Shown: in pieces, positions 50,597 to 59,043 of the stretch | Position numbering within the stretch: position 1 is the stretch's first letter | Layout of the letters: each line of letters opens with the position of its first letter | Assembly: GCF_004005965.1 (NCBI RefSeq) | Contig: NZ_SACY01000001.1 | Span: 124,001 to 188,000, forward strand | Length of the DNA: 64,000 bases | Reading direction: 5' to 3' | Source: Sandaracinomonas limnophila | GTDB lineage: Bacteria; Bacteroidota; Bacteroidia; Cytophagales; Spirosomataceae | Program-made: the position numbers and the translations under genes | Notes under the pieces: generated by a model | The model's input: the letters and a program-made list of their open reading frames with translations, nothing else | What the model was told of the DNA's origin: nothing | Database searches by the model: none

Positions 50597-53070
50597 TTGG
50601 AATTTGGATTGGATAATAAATTAGCAAATAATCTATAGGCACCTGGTACTGCAGCAGGTAATTCTCTGAAGAAAACTATTCCTGTGTAAATAAAACGACC
50701 TTTACCGTATTTCATTACAGCAATGTTTCCTTTGTCGTTCGACTCATTCGGATCATTGAAAACCAATGGAAATTCAACTTTGTCGGAATCAGAAACAGCG
50801 TTATAAATACTTCTTTCTTGTACCCAAAGATCAAAATCCTTTTCAGTAATTTTATTTGGGAAATTTAATACCTCATGATTTGGTAGCGCAAAAGTAGGTT
50901 TTGCATCTTCTAAGGTAATTCGATTTCGAGTAACAGTTAAAGGATAAGGTGACATATCAGCCTTCAATGGTCCTAAATTGCTCGCAGTATTGTACTGAAC
51001 TACATAATTACCGCCATTTTTAATGTATTTCATTAATTCACGATACACATTGTTTCCCAAATAGTCGAGCGTATTGTAAGCTCTTACACCCGTTACAACG
51101 GCATCAAATCGTTTTAAATTATCAAATGTTAAATCGGATTCATTCAAAAAAACGATTTGATAACCAAGTTCTTTGATAGCTTCAGGAACCTTATCTCCAG
51201 CCCCTTTGATGTATCCAATTAATTTACCCGTTTTAGCAATTTTTGTATGGATGATTTCTAAATTGGCTGGGGTGAAATAATTTTGTTCTGGAATATGGTC
51301 GTAGGCAATGGTATGTTGCTCAAGGGAGTCGGTCCAAGAAGTATTTTTATTGATAAATCGCACTTTTAATCCCATTGTTTGCTTTTCTGCTGAGCCTAAA
51401 GAAGATTCTTTAATGTTTAAATTAACTTTAATTTTATCGCCTTTTTGCAGGTTCCGCTCATTGTAATCGGAATATAAAACCGTGTTTTTTCTATCTACAA
51501 TTTCTATTCCGTTGATTTGAATAGCGCCCAAAGTTTGAATTGAAACCTCAACATTTTTGCTCGTTTTTGAGCCTTCGGGTATCATGATCACATTGGGCGA
51601 TAAGGAAATTGAAGTTTTAGGAGTAAAATGTATAGGTTGTAAAATTTCCCCTTTCACAGGATCAATCGTTTGTTCTTTAATCCCTTTTGCAAATTCAAAA
51701 TGTTCACCCAATAAGTCAAAACTCAATTGAACTTTCATGGCTGCATCCACATCTGCTTGTCCAACTTTTTCTGGATGTTCATTACCAAAATAGCCAACAC
51801 TTCTAGGTTTTTCTAACCAATATGCTTGTGTGATGGAGTTCCCTGCCTTAATAGATTGGTTCCAAATCAACTTTTGATAAGGTTTTAATTGATTCAAGAT
51901 CGTGTCTTTGTCAGCAATTTTTAATTGCAGGTTTTGAACAGGAATATTTGATCGAATGATCAATTCCGTTTTAACTTTAAAACGATCTCCTAAGGCTATA
52001 TCACCATTATTGGTAGAAGAGCCAAAATAGATTACCCCTGCATTTTGAATCCATTCATCAATTTGTTGGATTTTTTTCTTTTTCCAAAAATCATTTGTAT
52101 TTGATTTTACCAATTTGCGAAGTTCAACCATTTGTTGAATTGACGCTTCCGGATGATCAAATTTGAAGCTAGAAATGATTTCTTGTAGCTTGCTTTCGAT
52201 CATTTTACCATTATCCACTCGATTCCAAGAAATGTCTATTCCATCATAAATTTTGTCTTTGGGCGCATCACCTTTTAAGGTTTGAAAGTACTCAACAGCA
52301 TTTCCACGTTCTTGTGCCACTCCAAATCCTTGACTTTTGTGCTGGGACCTAGACAATGCGGCTAATTCACCGGTCGACATCCCTAATGCTGGCTGGTAAA
52401 AGCCTATAGGTACTTTAAATTGATCTTCTGAAGTAGTGACAGTACCTCCAAATCGAAACGTATTCCAAAGTAATCGTTTGGCTTGCCAGGTAGTAATTCC
52501 GTTTTTCAATTGTTCTGGAAAACGATTGGGATCCGCTGCAGCAGAAAAAGCTTCAATAGCTAATACAGCTGAGGCAGAATGTTGTCCATGTCCAGCACGG
52601 GAATCGGGTGGAAAACGTGTAAAAATGATATCAGGTCTAGTTTTACGTATAACGTAAACTAGGTTTGAAAGGATTAGCTCTTTGTTCCAAATTCGCAAGG
52701 CCTCATCGGTAGATTTTGAAAAACCAAAATCAATAGCTTGAGAAAAAAATTGGTTGGCACCATCTAGGCGTCTGGCAGCTAATAATTCTTGTGTTCGAAT
52801 GAGTCCAAGAGCAATTCCTTGCTCATCACCAATTAAATTTTGACCCCCATCACCTCTTGTGCAGGAGAAATAATTGGTTTCCCAATGTTGGTCTCTTGCA
52901 AACCAAGTCAGCATATTGGTACTTTCATCGTCGGGATGTGCCGCCACATGCAAGACTGTTCCGAGTGTATTGATGGCCTTTAAATCTTCAAATAATTGCG
53001 AAGAATTGGCTTGTTGAGAATAGGCTGAATGCGCCCAAAGTACAGTAAATGCTAGAATTATTTTTTTCAT
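50593..53070 (-). CDS. Exported PIG-L family deacetylase with C-terminal GATase-like domain
   Basis: An 825-residue protein with a signal peptide (to about residue 18). The PIG-L/LmbE zinc deacetylase domain (about 30-270) shows LHVAAHPDDESTNMLTW (His-Asp-Asp) and RAGHGQHSASA (third His). A beta-sandwich region of about 350 residues follows, then a ThuA/GATase-1-like domain (about 600-825: LIGYIKGAGDKVPEAIKELG, FDAVVTGVRAYNT, GGNYVVQYN). The family deacetylates N-acetyl-sugars. It starts six bases behind the second SASA esterase, so they form one unit within the carbohydrate cluster. Confidence 0.87.
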   Translation of the reverse strand: MKKIILAFTVLWAHSAYSQQANSSQLFEDLKAINTLGTVLHVAAHPDDESTNMLTWFARDQHWETNYFSCTRGDGGQNLIGDEQGIALGLIRTQELLAARRLDGANQFFSQAIDFGFSKSTDEALRIWNKELILSNLVYVIRKTRPDIIFTRFPPDSRAGHGQHSASAVLAIEAFSAAADPNRFPEQLKNGITTWQAKRLLWNTFRFGGTVTTSEDQFKVPIGFYQPALGMSTGELAALSRSQHKSQGFGVAQERGNAVEYFQTLKGDAPKDKIYDGIDISWNRVDNGKMIESKLQEIISSFKFDHPEASIQQMVELRKLVKSNTNDFWKKKKIQQIDEWIQNAGVIYFGSSTNNGDIALGDRFKVKTELIIRSNIPVQNLQLKIADKDTILNQLKPYQKLIWNQSIKAGNSITQAYWLEKPRSVGYFGNEHPEKVGQADVDAAMKVQLSFDLLGEHFEFAKGIKEQTIDPVKGEILQPIHFTPKTSISLSPNVIMIPEGSKTSKNVEVSIQTLGAIQINGIEIVDRKNTVLYSDYNERNLQKGDKIKVNLNIKESSLGSAEKQTMGLKVRFINKNTSWTDSLEQHTIAYDHIPEQNYFTPANLEIIHTKIAKTGKLIGYIKGAGDKVPEAIKELGYQIVFLNESDLTFDNLKRFDAVVTGVRAYNTLDYLGNNVYRELMKYIKNGGNYVVQYNTASNLGPLKADMSPYPLTVTRNRITLEDAKPTFALPNHEVLNFPNKITEKDFDLWVQERSIYNAVSDSDKVEFPLVFNDPNESNDKGNIAVMKYGKGRFIYTGIVFFRELPAAVPGAYRLFANLLSNPNSK

Positions 53071-53076
53071 AAACTT

Positions 53077-54468
53077 TTATTCTTCCCAGTTATCGGTTCT
53101 AAATAAATTTAAAGGTAAGCCTTCTTTGGAGAAAACATTTGGCATGGCTTCATTTGAAAAGGCGTAGCGAACAGCAACTGGATTGGGTACATCTTTCGAC
53201 CAAACTACCATTGCATTTTTCTCCAATTTTGATTCTGCTGGATAAAATTTATGGTCTTCCCCAGCAATAAATAAATCGCCAACTGAATCCCCAGATTTTA
53301 AAACTAATTTATCCCCAACCTCTTTGAAATAGACTTTAATTTTATTTTTAGTTACTTCGTGACGGTCATATTTTGGATAAAAAATCGGTCCAGCTTCTTT
53401 GCCATAAACTTTAACTAATGCCAAATTGGCAAAACGATTAGCAACCTCAATTTTCAGATTTGGGTGAATATTTTTTACATCATCTACCAAATCAGTTAAT
53501 ACAACCATTGCAGTGTTTGGAGTTTGTAAAGAAATAGTTTGTTGCTCTCTTAAGCGTGCCCCTAATCCTTTAGCATAACCTGAATATGGTGCAATTTGTG
53601 CAAAATAAAAGGGTAATTCTTTATTAAATGCTGTTCTCCATGAAAGAATCAATCTATTCATCAATTGAGCATAAGTTGAATAATTTTCTACATTGCTCTC
53701 GCCTTGGTACCATAAAACTCCTGCTAAATTGAAGTTTTTGATGGGATGAATCATCGCATTGTAGTTATCACCCGGAATACTCGACCACCAATTATACGTT
53801 TTTAGTTTTTTGGCACTGACTAATAATTCTGGATTTGTGATAAATTCGTCTTTCGGAGTCCAAACTTCTGCTGGAGTACCGCCCCAATTGGAGCTAATTA
53901 ATCCAACCGGTACATTCATGGTTTGGTGTAATTTTTTACCAAAGAAATAGCCAATGGCTGAGAAAGATTTCATGTCGTTAGGGTTACAAACTACCCAACG
54001 CGCTTTTACGTCTTCTTGAGGGGAATCAGAAACTGTTTTAGGGATGTAAAAGAAGCGAATACCATCAAAATTCGCATTTGGCGCTTCATCTAAGGCTTCT
54101 TTTAGGTTTTTGATTCCGCTCCATTCCATATTACTTTGTCCGGACAACAACCAATTTTCTCCAAATACAATGTCGTTTATTTGCAAAGGTTTTCCTTCGG
54201 AATGGATTGATAATTGATGTTTTCCTCCAGATTTCGGTGTTTGAATTTCAATTAACCATTTGCCATATCGTGCTTCGGTTTTGTAGGTGGTGGTGTCCCA
54301 ATCGGATTTGACCTTTACAATTTCATTGGGATTGGTCGACCAACCCCAAATTTTAACTTTTGTATTTTGTTGTAATACCATGTGATCGCCAATAATGGCT
54401 GGTAGCATCACATCAGCAAATAGTCCGAATGGTAGTAAAATTGAAATTAAAACAATTATTTTTTTCAT
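53077..54468 (-). CDS. Exported sialate O-acetylesterase-type enzyme (short form)
   Basis: A 463-residue protein: signal peptide (MKKIIVLISILLPFGLFA), Ig-like N-terminal domain (AIIGDHMVLQQNTKVKIWGWS), SGNH/SASA core with NWLLSGQSNMEWSG (nucleophile Ser), SSNWGGTPAEVW, GVLWYQGESNVENY and DVKNIHPNLK (Asp/His). It lacks the jelly-roll insert of the 48682 enzyme. It should remove O-acetyl groups from polysaccharides. An array of 7-bp repeats begins at its start codon; PIG-L follows six bases behind. Confidence 0.9.
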   Translation of the reverse strand: MKKIIVLISILLPFGLFADVMLPAIIGDHMVLQQNTKVKIWGWSTNPNEIVKVKSDWDTTTYKTEARYGKWLIEIQTPKSGGKHQLSIHSEGKPLQINDIVFGENWLLSGQSNMEWSGIKNLKEALDEAPNANFDGIRFFYIPKTVSDSPQEDVKARWVVCNPNDMKSFSAIGYFFGKKLHQTMNVPVGLISSNWGGTPAEVWTPKDEFITNPELLVSAKKLKTYNWWSSIPGDNYNAMIHPIKNFNLAGVLWYQGESNVENYSTYAQLMNRLILSWRTAFNKELPFYFAQIAPYSGYAKGLGARLREQQTISLQTPNTAMVVLTDLVDDVKNIHPNLKIEVANRFANLALVKVYGKEAGPIFYPKYDRHEVTKNKIKVYFKEVGDKLVLKSGDSVGDLFIAGEDHKFYPAESKLEKNAMVVWSKDVPNPVAVRYAFSNEAMPNVFSKEGLPLNLFRTDNWEE

Positions 54469-54507
54469 AATTAATAATTAATAATTAATAATTCATAATT
54501 CATAACC
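54466..54507. repeat. Heptanucleotide tandem array (ATAATTA/ATAATTC)
   Basis: About six units of CATAATT, AATAATT and CATAACC. It overlaps the start codon of the SASA gene and forms its 5' leader. It runs straight into a GC-rich double hairpin. Confidence 0.85.
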
Positions 54508-54554
54508 CAGGGTTGTCACCCCGGGCTATTTAAAATTGAACCCTTTCAGGGTTC
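54505..54554. repeat. Double-hairpin palindromic element
   Basis: First hairpin CCCAGGG-TTGTCA-CCCCGGG (one A-C mismatch), a TA-rich spacer, second hairpin GAACCCT-TTC-AGGGTTC. The element is GC-rich within AT-rich sequence and lies between two co-oriented genes. Layout like a REP element; one copy in this window. Confidence 0.7.
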
Positions 54555-54568
54555 GTTGAATTTTCAAT

Positions 54569-55936
54569 TTAAACTTTTAATTTTTCCCTCGAATATGGTG
54601 CTCTGTATTCTCTAGCCAATAAAGCGGTTGCTTCAGGATCATTTTTGATCACTTTATTAACCGGATCATAGACAAGTGATCTACCTAATTTCATCGATAA
54701 ATTGGCAATGATGCAACTGGCAGTTGAAATATGTCCTTGTTCAATATCTGCTACAGGTTTTTTGTTTTGATCAATGGCAGCTAGGAAATCCAACATGTGC
54801 AAACGTGTTGCTGGAGCTGCATTTAATTCAATTCTTTCTTCCGTATTGTCTTCAGGGTATTTTTCTCTTTCAAAAACACAATCTAAATGGATTTTTTGTC
54901 CCTTCGGATCAACTGGAATGAAATCTGCTCGCATGGTAGATAATTTCAATGTTCCTTTTTCCCCATATATGAATAATGCCCAAGGATAATCCGGATCTGG
55001 TGGGGTTCCCCACGTTCTGTGATTCCAAACGCAGTTGATATTTTCGTATTCAAAAACTGCAGTTTGCGTGTCTGCAATATTGGAAACGCCATCTTTTTGC
55101 ACATAAATTCCTCCTTCAGCAGTGATTTTCTTCGGCCATCCTAAACCCAACATCCAACGTACCGTATCGAACATGTGTACGCACATATCACCTGTGATAC
55201 CATTTCCATATTCCATAAAGGTTCTCCACCAACGAATGTGCGGAAGTCCGTCATATCCACGTTTTGGAGCAGGTCCACACCACATTTCATAATCTAAAAA
55301 TTCAGGAACTTGTTGAATCGGTGGATTTCCATTGTTTCTCATGTGTAAATAACAACACATTTCAACATGGGCAATTTTCCCTAAAAGACCTTGGTCAACA
55401 ATGTCTTTTTTTGCCTGAATGATATGTGGAGTACTTTTTCTTTGTGTACCCACTTGAACTGTTCTGCCATATTTTCTAGCAGCTGCCACCATTGCCTCTC
55501 CTTCTAAAACGTCAACTGAAATAGGTTTTTGTACGTAAACATTTGCACCTTTTTTAACAGCTTCAATCATAGTTAAAGGATGCCAATGATCTGGTGTGCC
55601 AACCAATACGATGTCGAATTGATTTTCGGCTAACATTTTTTGGTAGTTACCATATAATAAAGGAATCTTGCTTGTTTTGGCACGTTCAGCAACTAGTTTC
55701 CCAGCCTGATTCAGCATATTTCTATCTACATCACATAATGCAACCACTTCAACTGGAGCAACTTGCATTAAACGAAATAAATCACTTTTTCCATACCAGC
55801 CTGTACCAATAAGTCCTACTCTGATGGGCTTGCTTGGATTGACTAAATCTAATCCATAGGCTCCAAATTGTTGCATGGCCATCACTGCCGATGCGCCTTT
55901 TAGGAAATTTCTCCTGTTAATGTTAAATGTATTCAT
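54569..55936 (-). CDS. Exported Gfo/Idh/MocA-family oxidoreductase
   Basis: A 455-residue protein with a twin-arginine signal (NINRRNFLKGASAVMAM). The Rossmann motif is VGLIGTGWYGKSDLF, and the family EKP motif appears as VYVQKPISVDVLEGEAMV; the C-terminal alpha/beta domain carries WWRTFMEYGNGITGDMCVHMFDTVRW with candidate catalytic residues. Such enzymes use NAD(P) on sugars, in some cases to split glycosidic bonds through a keto intermediate. The ATG at 55936 is chosen because the Tat signal follows it directly. The stop of the GH30 gene is only four bases upstream. Confidence 0.9.
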   Translation of the reverse strand: MNTFNINRRNFLKGASAVMAMQQFGAYGLDLVNPSKPIRVGLIGTGWYGKSDLFRLMQVAPVEVVALCDVDRNMLNQAGKLVAERAKTSKIPLLYGNYQKMLAENQFDIVLVGTPDHWHPLTMIEAVKKGANVYVQKPISVDVLEGEAMVAAARKYGRTVQVGTQRKSTPHIIQAKKDIVDQGLLGKIAHVEMCCYLHMRNNGNPPIQQVPEFLDYEMWCGPAPKRGYDGLPHIRWWRTFMEYGNGITGDMCVHMFDTVRWMLGLGWPKKITAEGGIYVQKDGVSNIADTQTAVFEYENINCVWNHRTWGTPPDPDYPWALFIYGEKGTLKLSTMRADFIPVDPKGQKIHLDCVFEREKYPEDNTEERIELNAAPATRLHMLDFLAAIDQNKKPVADIEQGHISTASCIIANLSMKLGRSLVYDPVNKVIKNDPEATALLAREYRAPYSREKLKV

Positions 55937-55940
55937 AGGT

Positions 55941-57323
55941 TTAGAGAATGATGTGACTTGTCGTACTGTTTTTGGGAACAAAAACGTGGGCAAATCTATT
56001 GTTTATTTTTATAGTTAAATCTTGGTCTTTTCCAGTTTCATTTTGAATTAACAATGCAAAACTTCCATCAGGTCTTTGTACAGCTACTTGCTGAATACCG
56101 GGTAGTTCACTTGAATTAATTCGAATGGAATTAGTCGGAATAAATTTACTTGCTTGTGCGATAATGTAGTATCCTTGGTTACGGGCTAAAACCGATTTTC
56201 CAATAGTTAATGCTCCCAAACATTCCGTACAACCACCTGGAGAATGCATTTTTAATTCAGGATCATTACTAATATTCCATTCCAATGCCGTTCTGGAATG
56301 ATTTTTTAAGGAACCAATCACGACATTTTTGATGTGCCAATTGAAATCCCCTGCAAACTCTCCTTTTACCCCAGTCCACTGTTCTGTAAAAAATAATTCT
56401 TTATCGGGATGTGCTTTTTTTACAGTACTCATTGCCGAAATATCTCCATTGTATAAATGAAATGCACTTCCAAAAACATATTTTTTTGCTTTGGGGTCAT
56501 TTAATATTTCAATAGGATATTCAGGTTTGTCGCAATTATGATCATACACAATGATTTTTGAGGTCAATTTTGCCGTTTCTAATGCTGGACCTAGGTGATT
56601 TTTGATAAATTCTGCTTGCGATTTAGCAGGCATGAATAAACTGGGGTTGTTTCCCGGATGCAAAGGTTCGTTTTGGGGAGAAAAAGCATAAATAGGTAAT
56701 CCCAATTTTTTCATTTCTTGCAAATATTTCACTAAATAATTTGCATAAAGTCCATAATAATCAGCTTTTAACTCACCTCCTTTCGTTGAATTGTTTGTTT
56801 TCATCCAAGCGGGTGGACTCCATGGGGCAGCAATTAATTTAATACCAGGTTGAATCTTTTTGATTTTCAGTAAAAGTGGTATCAGGTATTTTTGGTCTCT
56901 TTTTAAACTGAAAGTTTCTAGTTTTAAGTCATTGGATTTTTCACAATAATCGAAAATTTCCTCGTCCATATCAGATGCAGCAATGCTTAATCGGAGGACA
57001 GAAATTCCAATTCCATCGTCCTCTAATTGAAATAATTCATGTAATAATTGATCTTCTTGAGCTTTGGGAAGACTTTCTATCATTTGGGCAGATGAACCTG
57101 TTAATGTAAAACCAAAGCCATCAATCGTTTGAAATTTTTGCTGCGGAAATAGTTCAATGCTTGGAAAAGAAAATGCTTTATCGCTTAAGAGATGATCTTC
57201 TTCGCGATAAAGCATTTTCTTTGTATCTGGACTCGAAATCCAGGATTGAATATAGGTTTGTCCTAATACCTTAGGAGCTAAAAATCCAATTAAACAAGTG
57301 ATTAAAAGTATTAATTTTTTCAT
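55941..57323 (-). CDS. Exported glycoside hydrolase family 30 enzyme
   Basis: A 460-residue protein with a signal peptide (MKKLILLITCLIGFLAPKVLG). The barrel shows TIDGFGFTLTGSSA, SVLRLSIAASDMDEE, LIAAPWSPPAWMKTN, the acid/base Glu in FSPQNEPLHPGNNPS and the nucleophile Glu in ELFFTEQWTG, followed by a C-terminal beta-sandwich. GH30 includes beta-glucosylceramidase, beta-1,6-glucanase and xylanase activities; which one is not decidable. It is first in a unit with the Gfo/Idh gene. A 7-bp inverted repeat covers its start codon. Confidence 0.92.
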   Translation of the reverse strand: MKKLILLITCLIGFLAPKVLGQTYIQSWISSPDTKKMLYREEDHLLSDKAFSFPSIELFPQQKFQTIDGFGFTLTGSSAQMIESLPKAQEDQLLHELFQLEDDGIGISVLRLSIAASDMDEEIFDYCEKSNDLKLETFSLKRDQKYLIPLLLKIKKIQPGIKLIAAPWSPPAWMKTNNSTKGGELKADYYGLYANYLVKYLQEMKKLGLPIYAFSPQNEPLHPGNNPSLFMPAKSQAEFIKNHLGPALETAKLTSKIIVYDHNCDKPEYPIEILNDPKAKKYVFGSAFHLYNGDISAMSTVKKAHPDKELFFTEQWTGVKGEFAGDFNWHIKNVVIGSLKNHSRTALEWNISNDPELKMHSPGGCTECLGALTIGKSVLARNQGYYIIAQASKFIPTNSIRINSSELPGIQQVAVQRPDGSFALLIQNETGKDQDLTIKINNRFAHVFVPKNSTTSHIIL

Positions 57324-57341
57324 AGGTAAATATCTACCTAT
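57322..57341 (-). promoter_or_regulatory. Inverted repeat over the GH30 start codon
   Basis: Perfect 7-bp arms ATAGGTA/TACCTAT with a 6-base loop; one arm contains the first two bases of the ATG. It may hide the start in a hairpin or bind a regulator. Confidence 0.45.
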
Positions 57342-57350
57342 AAATATAAG

Positions 57351-57437
57351 AATTGTTAATTGTCAATTGTTAATTATAAATTAAATTTTTTAACCATTAA
57401 CCATTAACCATTAACAATTAACCATTAACCATTAACA
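57351..57437. repeat. Two heptanucleotide arrays in opposite orientation
   Basis: 57351-57378 holds TTGTTAA-type units and 57391-57437 holds ACCATTA/ACAATTA-type units, the reverse-complement orientation, with an AT spacer. They can pair into a long imperfect hairpin. The second array ends two bases before the TAA of the SulP gene. Confidence 0.88.
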
Positions 57438-57438
57438 T

Positions 57439-59022
57439 TTACTTCCTCTTCCTTGCCGCCAACTTATGCTTCGATACCGGTTCGTGCTCATGAAGTCCCA
57501 TTATTTCCACGGTACCTCCCGTATGCTCATAATCATGTTTGAAGTGTTGGATGTTTTCCATTACCGAGTGGTCTACTAATTTGGTTTTGGTGAAGTCGAT
57601 AACCACGTGGAATGTTGGAGGAATAGCTTCTAATTTTCTTTTTATTCCTAAGAAATTAGTAAACACTGCGGCTTCAGAAATTTCAACTAAATATTCATCA
57701 TCAGTGAATGAAACTTCTGTTGGAGCATTGAAAATTGCCTTTAAAGGTTTTCCATTTACTAGGTTCACTATAATTTCTGTTAAAATACCAGCACCAATAC
57801 CCACTAAAAGGTCAACGCCTAAAGTAAAAATAATGGTTACCACAAAAATCAATAATTGCTCTTTTCCGATTTCAAAACTGTGAATGAATTCTTTTGGATG
57901 AGCCAATTTAATACCCACAGTGATCAACATGGCAGCTAATGCTGCATTTGGAATCAATTCAATCAAATGTGAACCTAAAAGTACAAAGGCTAAAATAAAG
58001 AATCCGTGGAAGAAATTTGCCCATCGTGTTTTTGCTCCGTTAGCAATGTTGGCAGATGAACGCGCAACCTCTGAAATCATTGGTAATCCACCTAAAATTG
58101 CAGCTAATGTATTTCCTAATCCAGTTGCAATTAAATCTTTATTTGCATCCGACTTTCTTCTGAATGGGTCCAACATATCCATCGCTTTCACTGTTAATAA
58201 GGATTCTAAAGAACCTACTAAAGCGAACATTATCACGAACTTAACAAATGTTCCAGTTTGTGAAAATCCTGAAAAATCTACATTCCATTTGATATTGTCT
58301 AATAAATTTCCGATATGTACTAAAGCATATTTAGGTTCGGTAGTTTGGAAATCCATGTATAATTCGGCTGGAATTGCAATCGCTAAAACCACTAAAGGTG
58401 CAGGTATTTTCTTAATAATTGGATTTTTGATTTTTGGCCAAAACATCATAATTGCGAAACTGATGGCACCAATTAAGGTAGCACGTGGGTCCATTTCACG
58501 AATAAACTCAGGAATTGATGCAAATAACTCTAAAGGCTCCTTCCCTTTTGTTAAGGCAGGATTAACATCTAAAAATACCGGAATTTGTTTACCAATGATG
58601 ATTAGTCCAATGGCTGCTAACATACCATGAACAGCAGATAAAGGAAAGAAATCCATCAATTTTCCCAATTTGAAAACCCCAAAAAGGATTTGTACTATTC
58701 CTGCGACCACCATGGCTCCTAAGGCTAAATGCCAGCCCATTTCTCCCCCACCAAATTCACTCACTGCACCTGCAACTATTACGATTAATCCTGCCGCTGG
58801 ACCTTTAATTGACAAACGCGATCCCATAAATAGGGATACTACCATACCACCAATAATGGCAGTTACTAAACCCATAATGGGAGGAAAATCAGAAGCTTTT
58901 GCAATACCTAAACTTAATGGTAATGCCAATAAAAAAACGATGAAACCCGAAGTTGCATCAGATGCAAGATTTTCTCTCAATCCTGCAAAGCCATCTTTTG
59001 GCAAATTTTGTGTTGATTTCAT
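57439..59022 (-). CDS. SulP-family inorganic anion transporter (probable bicarbonate transporter)
   Basis: A 527-residue membrane protein: a SulP core of about 12-14 membrane segments (residues 20-420) with GFIVFLLALPLSLGIAKASDFPP, GSRLSIKGPAAGLIVIVAGA and GGLPMISEVARSSANIANGAKT, and a C-terminal STAS domain (about 430-515: FHVVIDFTKTKLVDHSVME). SulP proteins carry sulfate, bicarbonate or other anions. The gene follows dabB by 21 bases on the same strand, which favours bicarbonate (BicA-like) as substrate; that is inference. Confidence 0.9.
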   Translation of the reverse strand: MKSTQNLPKDGFAGLRENLASDATSGFIVFLLALPLSLGIAKASDFPPIMGLVTAIIGGMVVSLFMGSRLSIKGPAAGLIVIVAGAVSEFGGGEMGWHLALGAMVVAGIVQILFGVFKLGKLMDFFPLSAVHGMLAAIGLIIIGKQIPVFLDVNPALTKGKEPLELFASIPEFIREMDPRATLIGAISFAIMMFWPKIKNPIIKKIPAPLVVLAIAIPAELYMDFQTTEPKYALVHIGNLLDNIKWNVDFSGFSQTGTFVKFVIMFALVGSLESLLTVKAMDMLDPFRRKSDANKDLIATGLGNTLAAILGGLPMISEVARSSANIANGAKTRWANFFHGFFILAFVLLGSHLIELIPNAALAAMLITVGIKLAHPKEFIHSFEIGKEQLLIFVVTIIFTLGVDLLVGIGAGILTEIIVNLVNGKPLKAIFNAPTEVSFTDDEYLVEISEAAVFTNFLGIKRKLEAIPPTFHVVIDFTKTKLVDHSVMENIQHFKHDYEHTGGTVEIMGLHEHEPVSKHKLAARKRK

Positions 59023-59043
59023 AAAGTATATAATGTAAGTTTT

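Noticed and set aside
57539-58630. Long plus-strand frames (114 and 236 aa) opposite the SulP gene
   Set aside because: Shadow of a hydrophobic membrane protein gene; rich in Lys/Asn/Ile without a signal or domain, and SulP is clearly the real gene.
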